Shown here: piece by piece, positions 30,721 to 42,200 of the stretch | How the letters are laid out: each line of letters opens with the position of its first letter | Numbering within the stretch: position 1 is the stretch's first letter | NCBI GenBank assembly: GCA_904066235.2 | Contig: CAJFCV020000003.1 | Coordinates: forward strand, 11,036,001-11,100,000 | Direction: 5' to 3' | Length of the DNA: 64,000 nucleotides | DNA from: Bursaphelenchus xylophilus | Lineage: Eukaryota; Nematoda; Chromadorea; Rhabditida; Aphelenchoididae | The notes under the pieces: generated by a model | The model's database searches: none | Told to the model about the DNA's origin: nothing | What the model saw: the letters and a program-made list of their open reading frames with translations, nothing else | Made by a program: the position numbers and the translations under genes

Positions 30721-31168
30721 AGGAAAGTACCCCAAGTGCGACGCTCAGATTTTCTTTAAAATTTGCACACACGTCGGGTATGGACTAAATATCAATTCCT
30801 GAAAGTTTTACCTCGCGCTTTGCGGGCAACGCCGAGGTATCGAACGATTTTTTCCGCCGAGAGAGCACGCTAAACGTGGAGAGCGGTCAGAGAGAAGAGC
30901 GCTTTTTGGCCATAACTTTGGCAGTTTCGTGCGGAAAAATGTGATTTTTTGTAGAAACATTATCCTTTACGGTAGAAATAGGCATGAAACTTTTGGTGCC
31001 GAAATTCGGCAAAAAGTCCTAAATTTTGGCCGACTTTCGATCTAAAAATCTCGGTTGTTTCCGCAAAGCGCGAGCTAGAATTCTCGCATATATCTTTGAA
31101 AAAATTATTCTAAATTTGTGCCAAGTTTCATCAAAATCTGAGCGTCGCACTTGGAGTACTTCCTCTGT
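30721..31168. mobile_element. Fold-back family B, full-length
   Basis: The ends GGAAAGTACCCCAAGTGCGA and GTCGCACTTGGAGTACTTCC are inverted. The interior is complete. Confidence 0.85.
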
Positions 31169-31579
31169 AAATATATTCATATATTTATTCCACATCTCAT
31201 TATCCCGCATCCTTCTTCCTGCAAAGCAGAAAAAACGCCTGGCCGCCAAACGAAATTGACCCATCCTGATCTCATAAACTTGGGATTGGAAGTGACTCGC
31301 GCGGCCATCCCTCTTTGATCTTTCTTTTCGCCCGAACGCGACATTGGAATAAATTAACAAGATACTAAGTTGTCAATCCGCAAAAAAGACGATCTTATCC
31401 GTCTTTGGAGCGAATTTTTGGTTGCAGAAATGAAGCTTAGGGGGAATGCGGTGGGATTTTCTAATTTTCGGTTACAAGGGAAGTGAGCAAAGTGGAATGC
31501 ACTGCTTTTTAGTGAATTTCGCAAAACGTATGGTTTTTAGGCCACATAGTAATTATCATATTTTAAAAAAGAAGCTAAC
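31169..31579. other. Intergenic stretch without a recognised feature
   Basis: No gene or repeat family was recognised. Confidence 0.5.
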
Positions 31580-32018
31580 ATGGAAAGTACTCCAAGTGCG
31601 GCGCTCGAATTTTTATGAAACTTGTACAAGTTTCGAATAAATTTTTCCAAGACATATGCGAAACTTCTAGCTCACGCTTTGCAGAAACGCCCAAGATTTT
31701 TACTTCAAAAGTTGGAAAAAATGTGACGCTTTATGGCGAACTTTATCATGAAAAATTTCATACGTATTTCTACTGTAGAGAGTAATGTTTCAAAATTTTT
31801 TTTCCTTACGAAACTGGCAAAGATAGATCCAAACCCAGTTTTTATTTCTGACCGCACTCCACCTTTTGTGTACTCTCTCGGCCAAGAAGATCGTTGAAAC
31901 TCTCGCCTGCGGCTGCAAAGCGCGAGCTTAAATTTTGAAGTAATGATATGTAGCCTATCCCCAACATATGCAAAATCTATGAAAATATGAGCGTCGCACT
32001 TCAAACACCTCCCTTGTA
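31580..32018. mobile_element. Fold-back family B, diverged full-length
   Basis: The left end is ATGGAAAGTACTCCAAGTGC and the right end GAGCGTCGCACTTCAAACAC. Confidence 0.75.
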
Positions 32019-32092
32019 AGATTTTCTACAAGTGACGTGGTCTCCATTCGCAAAGTTAACTGTTTGCTTTTATTTCGTAAACGGCTTTACTA

Positions 32093-32234
32093 TCAGTCTG
32101 TCGGGAAAATAATGTGGATTTTGTCACAGCAAAATCTCTCGCCTCGAACCAGAAACACACCAAATCTTCGCGGCTAGCCATCGCAAAGCGATAATGGGTG
32201 CCAAGGTGCTCCCCATTATTTTCCCGACAAACTA
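32093..32234. mobile_element. MITE family A, second interior type
   Basis: TCAGTCTGTCGGGAAAATAA on the left, CCCCATTATTTTCCCGACAA on the right. The interior contains CACCAAATCTTCGCGGCTAG and CGCAAAGCGATAATGGG. Confidence 0.88.
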
Positions 32235-32352
32235 ATACCCCCATTATTTTCCCGACAAACTAATACCCCCATTATTTTCCCGACAGACTAATATCCCCAT
32301 TTTTTCCCCGACAAACTAATACCCCCATTATTTTCCCGACAGACCGACAAAT
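32235..32352. repeat. Tandem array of MITE right ends
   Basis: The terminal unit (about 32 bp, containing CCCCATTATTTTCCCGACA) of the preceding MITE is repeated about four more times head to tail, with small differences. See findings. Confidence 0.9.
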
Positions 32353-33214
32353 ATCCCCTCGAATCCCCCTCCTTGCGCAACCGCCACACTCATTTTTCTT
32401 TGCGGATAATTGAGACAAACCCCACAACCTTGCTTTTGGCGTCACAATGAAGATCGGAAATGGAGGAATCTCGTCGCGCGGCGAGCCATTCCATCGACGG
32501 ACGGGAATTTCGGTTCGAAAAAACTTTTTTTTTGGAAGGAAATGGGCTCTCGATCTTCCAGTTTTTACAATCGAGAGAGTAATAGCAATTTGTATTGTGC
32601 GGGTTTTGTGGTTTTATAAGCGCAGATCTTTTGGGGGGTTTGATTAAATTTTTGGGGGTTGATTCAAGTTTATTGATATTGCAAAAAGTCTGAGTAATTC
32701 TTCGAAATTTCCTTATGGGTTTGGTTTGAAGAGAAAGAGGAAATTTTTGTTCAACTTTTGGTCGATTTTTCCTCGTCGGTCGGGCTTATTTTGCAGCTCG
32801 AAAACTACTGTTTTTACCAAAGGTGACCCACTTTATCTAGCTATTCTAGTAACTCTCTCAAACACTGGGAAATTTCAGACAATTTACTTGTGAGAAGATT
32901 TATCAATCTGTCGGGAAAATAATAAAAAAAATTTGAATTTTCACCAAACTTCGGATAAAAAATTTCAGAGATTGTTGCATATTGCTAGCTCAAAATTTCG
33001 GACGCGTCTTTGAAGAGATCAATGTAAATTTGTGCCAAGAAATGTCAATAGTCACCACGGGTGCCTCTGTGAATGTAGACATATCATACTTGGTGTGCAA
33101 GAAATGGGGTGTCTCGGCTTCATTTCGCTGTAAATTTTATAGAAATTGAAGCATTGCTGACGGAGGAATACCTGAAATAAGGTCGGTAGTTTTGAGTGGC
33201 CCATCCTGTATTTA
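32353..33214. other. Intergenic stretch upstream of the FGF receptor
   Basis: No supported gene. A lone family A left end (ATCTGTCGGGAAAATAAT, 32907-32924) has no partner. Confidence 0.5.
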
Positions 33215-33363
33215 TCAGTCTGTCGGGAAAATAACGAGCACTCTGTCGCATCGAAAATCGCATCGCCGCCGAGAAAACGAATTATGCTGCGGAAAAATCA
33301 TTTTTTCACTTCAGCGACACGATCGGCGCAGCGACATTGCGCTCATTATTTTCCCGACATACT
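33215..33363. mobile_element. MITE family A copy in the FGF receptor upstream region
   Basis: The left end is TCAGTCTGTCGGGAAAATAA and the right end CATTATTTTCCCGACATACT. It sits about 230 bases before the receptor start codon, so it may lie in promoter or outron sequence. Confidence 0.9.
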
Positions 33364-33589
33364 TATCTGACCGTTTTTTCAGGAGAATTTTGATTTTTAC
33401 CCTTGATTGTAATATTATACCAATTTTTCACAGCCGTATTTTACAATTTATTTATTTTGCTGCTCATTTCTTGATGATATTTTACCATAGTTTAAAAGAT
33501 CATTTTTTAGGCAATTATATTCAACTTTACCGTGGTATGAGGTAACGAAAAAAGCCTTCAAAATTTATGGGACCTGCATCAAGATCAAG

Positions 33590-36500
33590 ATGAGCTTCCA
33601 AATTTTAACACTTGCCCTTTTCTTATTGATCTCATCAACTTTGTCGCAATATATCAGTCAAAGTAAGTTGAAAAATTTTATGATTTGGCATTTAGTAACT
33701 TTAGAGAAGTTATCAATCTGTTCGCAATAAATTACTGCACGTATTTTACCTTGATTTTCAGACGGCCCTCCCCGATTTATCCAGAATTCCCGGAAGCATC
33801 AATACACATACCTCGGAGATACGATCAAACTCAAGTGCACGGCAGTTGGAAGACCTCACCCGAAAGTCCATTGGTAAGAGTTGAAGGGCTGAAAAACCTT
33901 GGCTACTACCAGCATAGCACGGCAGCTTCTGGGGAAAATTGAAAAAAATTGTCATTTTTTTACAACGGAAGTATGCCACGTGCAACGCTGGTTTTTTTTT
34001 TTAATTTTCCGTACACGTACAGCGAGGGACCGGATCCAAGGGCAAAAAACGTCTCATTTTGCATCCCGGAAGGGACCAAAATGTCTCCAAACCCTTCCCT
34101 TCTCTAAGCTAAAAAATCCCGCTTATAAGAGCTCGCCTTGAAGGGAAGGGCGCGCTTTTTAAAGCCGAGTTTTTTAGCTTAAAGATGGGAAGGGTTTGGA
34201 GTCATTTTGGTCCCTTCCGGGATACGAAAGGAGACGTTTTTTGCCATTGGATCAGGTCCCTCACTGTAGACACATAAGTGACATATCAATGCCGAAAAAA
34301 TTTAGCTCATGCTTTGCAGGAGCAGCCGAGATATTGAACAATCTTTTTTCCGAGAGAGTACGCTAAGCGCGGAGAGCGGTCAGAGAAAAAACACTTTTTG
34401 GTTATATTTTTGATAATTTAGTGAGGAAAAAATTAATTTTTTGTGGAAACATTACCCTCTGCGGTAGAAATAAACGTAATACCTTTAATGTCAATACTCA
34501 TAAAAAACTGTCGCAATTTTTCCAACTTCCTACCTAAAAACCTCGGTCATTTATGCCTAGCTGGGAGTGTGACTTACATGTATGTGTTAGAAAAGATTAT
34601 TCTAAACTTTTAACAAAATTTCATCAAAATCTGAGCGTCGCACTTGAGGTACTTTCCAAAAAGTTATGTGTGAAAAACTGGGTTTTTTGTCAAGTTGACT
34701 TTCTGTATTATAGCGCTTCAAATCTGATGACATCAAAGCCTCAAATTAGCCTCAAAGACCTTTAAAACTAACATTAATTCCTTGCAGGTACTTCAATGGA
34801 ACGTACCTGAACTTCACCTTTTTCCACGAGCATCCCCGATTTCAGGACAAAGGAATGGAATTGGAGATTCGAAGAGTTGAAGTTGAAGACAAAGTAAGTG
34901 GGAATTGTCATATTATTTGCTTCGAATTTTAGGGCAACTGGGCCTGCAAGGTGTGGAACAATGAAGGCTCCATTACTCGAAATTTTACCTTGCATATAAT
35001 CGGTAGGTCATAAATTTGAAGTGATTTTGTTGTGGTGTGAATCCTGCACGTTTGATTGCAAAAAATTTTTCGGCCGGATTTGAATTGGCTATAACTTTTT
35101 TAGTTTCTGTCCAAATTGTAAAATTCTTTTTTTTCCTGCATCCCTAGGCGTCCCCATTTTGTTTAATACCATATATGTGATGCCCATTTATTAGACTACA
35201 GCAAAAATTGAAGACAAAGGAAAAACTCTAATTTTCATAGCCGACAAGGGAATTGCCCCTGGTGCGACTCTCAGATTTTCTTTAAATTTTGCACATGGGT
35301 ATAAACAAAATTTGGACGTCTGAGGATTCAGGGGAAAAAAGAATTTTAACATTTGGATAAAAAATAACAAAGTTATAGTCAATTCAAGTCCGGCCGAAAA
35401 ATTGCCGCACCCTCTATATCTTCCCAATTTCCTCCCCAATGTCTCCCACTTTTTTGCCGTTCCACCCCACGCACTTTTCAGACTTTTGCGACTACTTTCT
35501 CTCCGCCGACACTGAAGCCGTTCCGGTCAAAACGTCCGAGGCCTGTCTCTGCGAATGGTTGTCCACAAAAGAGCCGACTTTCGACGGCGAATTCGACTCC
35601 TTCTACGACGCCTACTGCCTGGAGTACGCCAAGGACATCGAGGTGACCAAATTCCGCTCCACGGCGCATTTGATGGCCAATTGCGAGGGTGGGAAATGCC
35701 CCGAGAAGAAGCTGATCCACTACGACTCCGCCGAGAGCGACACGTTTGCCGTGAACACACCGCTGGGTACTGTAATTTTTTGTGTTGCGTTTTAGATCCG
35801 GTCCGCTTCTTCGACGAGCTGAAGCGGTTGGGCGTCCCGGACGTGCAGACCATGTTCCCGGGCCTCATCGACGACGCGGAGATGCTGCGGCTTCGCTCGG
35901 CGCTGAACTCATACGATCCCAATTTAGATACCGAGGAGAAGGTGGAGCGGGCGAGGAGCATTCTGCGCGAGCGCATACCCGAGCTGGTCCACGAGCACGA
36001 GGCGGAAAAGAAGAAGGCGGAGAAGAAGGAGATTGAGTATCTGAAGAAGGAGGCGCATCAGGATGGGAAGAGCAGTGAGGTGGTGTACGATGAGGAGGAG
36101 GAGGACGAAGAGGGAGGGTAAGTTGAATGTATATGTATATGTATATAAGGTGGGTTCCGGGTAAATTCAAATTTTTTTGGGCCACGGGACTCAGCCACGG
36201 GTTTCGGCCACGGAAAAAAAAATTTTAAAATCTGAAAATTTCGTGAGACATGGCCCAAAGTCGCGTTTTACTCTGCTCCGTTAACTCCGCCCATTTTTTT
36301 TACACTCTCGACTTCAAACTCCACCCATTTTGTATTGATGATACTGTAACAAAATTCGAATTTAGAGACCATGGCCGAATGTTGAACGCTGTGAAAATTG
36401 AACATCCATACTTCAGCCATGTCCAAATGTGTAGCCATGTTCGGCCACGAGATCGGATTCGTGGCCCATTTTTTATTAGTAGATTTGGGATTCGGCCATG

Positions 36501-39125
36501 GCCGATCCCGAAAGTTTCAGCCATGGCTGAAACTTAGACGTTTTTCGAACACATTTCGGCCACGAGATCGGATTCGTGGCCCATTTTTTATTAGTAGATT
36601 TGGGATTCGGCCATGGCCGATCCCGACAGTTTCAGCCATGGCTGAACTTAGAGTTTTTAGACGAAATTTCGGCCACGAGTTCGATTTCGTGGCCCATTTT
36701 TTATTCGTCGATGGGGGATTCGGCCATGGCCGATCCCGACAGTTTCAGCCATGGCTGAACTTAGAGTTTTTAGACGAAATTTCGGCCACGAGTTCGATTT
36801 CGTGGCCCATTTTTTATTCGTCGATGGGGGATTCGGCCATGGCCGATCCCGACAGTTTCAGCCATGGCTGAACTTAGAGTTTTTAGACGAAATTTCGGCC
36901 ACGAGTTCGATTTCGTGGCCCATTTTTTATTCGTCGATGGGGGATTCGGCCATGGCCGATCCCGACAGTTTCAGCCATGGCTGAACTTAGAGTTTTTAGA
37001 CGAAATTTCGGCCACGAGTTCGATTTCGTGGCCCATTTTTTATTAGTAGATTTGGGATTCGTGCATGGCCGATCCCGAAATTTTCAGCCATGGCTGAAAC
37101 TTAGACGTTTTTCGACCGCATTTCGTCCGCGAGATTTCAGAGTGTGCTATGAGTTCAGCCATGGCTGTGCAGTAAAACGGAAAGTATCATAACCGCAATG
37201 TAAGTGCAGTAAACGGAAAGTATCATAACCGCAATGAACGGTGGCGAGAAAGCTTTCTAAAAAACAAAAGTTTTTATTTCAAAACCTAACATCAAAAATA
37301 TTATTATATCCATCGGGTTAACGTCGTCGGCATCGATATCCGGTTCGTTGAGGGGGTTGTTCAGTTGTGTCTTCATAGCTAAACCAACGTAAATAGGGCT
37401 GAAGAAAGGCTTACCTGCCCAGAATTTCGTCGCATCTTTGGATAAATTCATGGTTTCGATCTGCCCCTTCTTCAACACCATCGATTGAGTCGTTTTCACC
37501 ATGTTTTTGAACAATTTCTTCGATTTCGGCACTAAATCAACATAAATAATCGCAGAAAGGCTTACCTGCCCAGAATTTCGTCGCATTTTTTGGATAAATT
37601 CATGGTTTCCATCTTTCACCTCTTCAACACCATCGATTGAGTCGTTTTCACCTTGTTTTTGACCCGTTTCTCCAGGTATCGAAACACCAATTTTGCCAAG
37701 CGGAGAAAAAAACGCCGCCATCATTGTTCCCTGACGAAATTCTGGACAGGTAAGCCTTTCTTCAGCCCTATTTATGTTGGTTTAGCTATGAAGACACAAC
37801 TGAACTACCCCCTCAACGAATCGGAGATCGATGCCGACGACGTTCACCCGATGGATTTCGACGAATAATATTTTTATTGTTAGGTTTTGAAATAAAAACT
37901 TTTGTTTTTTAAAAATCTTTCTCGCCACCGTTCATTGCGGTTATGATACTTTCCGTTTACTGCATTTACGTTTCAGCCATGGCTGAACTTTCGATAGAAC
38001 ACTCTGAAATCTCGTGGCCGAGATTTCGTCTAAAAACTCTAAGTTCAGCCATGGCTGAAACTGTCGGGATCGGCCATAGCCGAATCCCCCATCGACGAAT
38101 GGGATTCGGCCATGGCCGATCCTGAAACTTTCAGCCATGGCTGAAATTTAGACGTCTTAGAGGAAATTTGGGCCACGAAATCGAACTCGTGGCCGAAATG
38201 TGGTCGAAAAACGTCTAAGTTTCGGCCATGGCTGAAACTTTCGGGATCGGCCATGGCCGAATCCCCCATCGACGAATAAAAGATGGGCCACGAAATCGAA
38301 CTCGTGGCCGAAATTTCGTCTAAAAACTCTAAGTTCAGCCATGGCTGAAACGTTTGGGATCGGCCATGGCCGAATCCCCCACCGACGAATAAAAAATGGG
38401 CCACGAAATCGAACTCGTGGCCGAAATTTCGTCTAAAAACTCTAAGTTCAGCCATGGCTGAAACGTTTGGGATCGGCCATGGCCGAATCCCCCACCGACG
38501 AATAAAAAATGGGCCACGAAATCGAACTCGTGGCCGAAATGTGGTCGAAAAACGTCTAAGTTTCAGCCATGGCTGAAACTTTCGGGATCGGCCATGGCCG
38601 AATCCCAAATCTACTAATAAAAAATGGGCCACGAATCCGATCTCGTGGCCCAAATTTCCTCTAAGACGTCTAAATTTCAGCCATGGCTGAAAGTTTCAGG
38701 ATCGGCCATGGCTGAATCCCAAATCTACTAATAAAAAATGGGCCACGAATCCGATCTCGTGGCCGAACATGGCTACACATTTGGACATGGCTGAAGTGTG
38801 GAAGTTCAATGTTCTCATTCGACCATGGCTCTAAATTTTGACTTTGTTACAGTACCCCAGTGGGAGGAGCCTCTTAAGTCGAGAATGTAAAAGTGGGCGG
38901 AGCACAGTAAAAAACTCGTGGGACATGGCCGAAAAAAAAGTTCGATTTTTCACTTTTTTTCGTCCATGGCTCTGGGCCACTGGCCCAAAAATGGTGGCCG
39001 AAACCCGTGGCTGAGTCCCGTGGCCCAAAAAAATTTGAATTTACCCGGAACCCACCTTATATGTATATGTATATATATATGTATATGCATATGGGTTTGT
39101 ATATGTAGTTGTATATGTGTATGTG

Positions 39126-39223
<98 letters not shown>

Positions 39224-39224
39224 A

Positions 39225-39272
<48 letters not shown>

Positions 39273-42200
39273 TTATATGTATATGTATATGTACATGTAT
39301 ATGTATAATATACTATGTATACGTATATGTATATCAGTCTGTCGGGAAAATAATGAACATTAACTTCGTCTTGGAACGGTATACTGTGACATCAAAGATA
39401 TATGATGGTTTTTGCAGTATATGTCGTCTAAAAACATTTTAATTTCAGTTTCATATCCACTGTAACTGCCCTTCCCCTGCACGGAACAACCCCTGCCCAT
39501 CCGTTCGCCGAGATCGGCGCTCGCGCTTTCATAACGAGCCAAAGGCGCGACGAGAAAACCAATGATGTAGTTGTAATAGACGTCAAAGAAGATCCACTTC
39601 CAACGACAACTACACGCTCCTACACGAACATCTGGACCACCAGGAAATGGCGGATTCCTGTGGTTCCAACAAAAGTCGCTCCGTATTTCAAGCAGCCCGA
39701 GGAGGAGAATACGATTGTCTTGCCGTCGGGAAGAACGCTGAAACTGAGTTGTAAGGCCGGTGGAATCCCAGAGCCTCAGGTGATTTGGCGAAAGGATCAC
39801 GAAGAGGTCGGGTCGGAGTCGGAACGGAGAAGTGGAGCCGCGTACAAGGTGCGGAAGTGGTCGTTGGAGCTGGAAGACGCGTCCGAAGCGGATTCAGGTG
39901 AGTTGGAAGGCTATTGTAAAGCAGTTTTATACTATTTTTTAGCTCGCTTTTTGCAAAAACCATATTGATTTTTTAACACCAAAAGCGAAAAAATGCAAGA
40001 TTTTTCCCCTTTCTTCCGAAAAATTCGGGATTTTTTTTCAGAATTTTGAAATAGGACGGAAAATTTGGAACTGCTCGGAGCCATGCCTATCTAATTCGAC
40101 GATCTTTGCCGTCGAGGCAGTAGGCGCTACGCGGGGAGCGGTCACTGAGAAAGACTCCTTAAAAAACCTTCTCTTCCATGACCGCTTTTACATAAGGAGG
40201 TTTTCTCATGCAATGGTCTATGAGAACCTTTAAATTTTTATTTTTCAGGCCACTACTCCTGCGACGTCTTCAACACCGCCGGCACGATTCGTCGCGATTT
40301 CCGCGTAGAAGTCAGAGATCGCATTCGTTCGAGGCCAATCATCTTGCCCAACGTCCTGTTGAATCAAACTGTAAATGCGAACGGGACCGTCAACTTTACT
40401 TGTCAAGTCCTCTCCGACCTCATTCCTCATGTGGTTTGGATCAAGTTGATCAAACTCGATGGAAGTTATATTCGTTGGGATGAGAAGCAAAGTCGGCATG
40501 TCTTCAACTTTTTGGACATGAGCAAGGTTAAGGTAGGCGAAAATACAATAAATGAAACCAAACAATTTCCGCGGTCGCAAGAGCAACTTTTAGGGTAAAA
40601 TGAAAAGTTTCCCATGTGCGACGCTCAGATTGTGACAAAATTTGGCATTAATTTAGAATACTTTTTTCTAAAAAATATGTGAGAATCCTAGCTTGCGCTT
40701 TGCAGAAAAGACCGAGATTTTTCGGTCGAAAGTTAGCAAAAATGCAAAGTTTTCTATCGAATTTTAGCATGAAAAGTTATATACCTATTTCTACCGTAGA
40801 GGGTGATGCTTCCACAGAAAAACGTTCTTTTTTTGGGCAAAATTGACAAAGATATGGCTAAAAAGTATTTTCCTCTGTGACCGCTCTCCGCGTTTTGCGT
40901 GCTCTCTCGGCCGCAAAGATCGTTTAATATCTCGGCGGTGCCTGCAAAGCGACAGCTAAAATTTCCTGAAATTGATAAAGGCCTATTCCCATTCCCATTG
41001 CTTGTACGGAGTTCCAGCTGTGTAAGGCCGGGAAATAAAAAAAACAAATAAATTTTACAGTCAATTCTTGAGAAAAATTCATCAAGTATTTTTGCGAAAA
41101 CGGGTAAACGAATTGGGAAAACAAGTAAAAGAACATCTGAAGACACCATTCCCACGACGCGTAAACTTTTCACAAGCGAAATTCGCTGAGATATGGCTAA
41201 AACACAATATATAATGGGGGACCTGATCCAGTGGATAAAAACGTACCATTTTGCATCCGGGAAGTATCAAAAATGTGGCAAAATGCTTCCCTCTCCAAGT
41301 GAAAAAACTTCATTTTGAAGGGCGCGCCCTTTTTTCTCACAAAGAGAGCGGGCGCGTTTTTTTGGAATCTGAGTTTTTTCACTTGGAGTGGGAGGTATTT
41401 TGCCACATTCTTTGATGCTTCCTGGATGCAAAATGGTACGTTTTTTGCCACTGGATCAGGTCCTCCACTGTAGCTAGTCCCAAAATTTGCTCGTTATATC
41501 AATTGGTCGGGAAAATAATGTGGATTCGTCACAGCCAAGTCTTGACTCGTCGCAGTAGCGCACCAAGTCTCCAGCCACGGCTGGTCATTGCAAAATGATG
41601 ACGGGCATTTCAAGGCGCGGCAAATCCTCATTATTTTCCCGACAGACTGATAGATGGGTCTCACTGTCTAGAGATTCATTCTGGTCGATAATTGATTACA
41701 GTGACGGACCTGATCTAGTGGCAAAGAACGTACCATTTCGCATCCGGGAATTATCAAAAAATGTAGTGTAGCGGCTAAAATTTTCGACTCTCCGCATTTT
41801 ACGCTCTCTCTCTCGACGGAAAAAAATTTATTTTTTCCTCCTTGCTTTTATTTTTTTCTCCTTGCAATCTATTACCTTGGTACTTGTACTGGATTTTTAG
41901 AAAGCCCGAATCTTCCACGATAATCTCAACAAGCGCTACACTTTGGTCATCTTCAACACCTCTATTGCCGATCAAGGAATCTATTCCTGTGTGGCTGGCA
42001 ATACCCTTGGCATGGTGAGTTACTACGGCTCTATATTCCAATAAATCACAAAAAAAAATTGCCATAATAATCTATTTTCAGTCCATGGCAAACGCCACGT
42101 TAACAGTCAACGAATTCCGAGCGATGACATTGCCCACCGACAACCCGTATCCGGCTTGGCCATTGGCCTACACAGTGCTGTTGATACTGTTTATTTTAAT

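Larger units (their letters stand above)
36147..39058. mobile_element. 2.9 kb palindromic element with tandem repeats and a gene-like centre
   Basis: The ends AAGGTGGGTTCCGGGTAAAT (36147) and its inverse (39039-39058) bound a giant inverted repeat in FGF receptor intron 6. From outside inward come about 250 bp of unique arm, an array of 113 bp repeats in each arm, and a centre (about 37195-37965) holding a gene-like 3' end. It is inserted into a TATATG microsatellite, seen on both sides. The target duplication may be ATAT, but the repeat context makes that uncertain. No transposase was seen. Confidence 0.88.

Noticed and set aside
32235..32352. CRISPR-like array
   Set aside because: The repeats are contiguous copies of a MITE end with no unique spacers, in a eukaryotic genome.
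35555..36121. Alternative frames on both strands of the GC-rich FGF receptor exons
   Set aside because: They are shadows of exons 5 and 6, whose frame joins the neighbouring exons in phase.
36398..38653. Repeated open frames such as [15 protein letters not shown]
   Set aside because: They come from the 113 bp tandem repeat in the palindromic element. They shift frame between units and appear on both arms.
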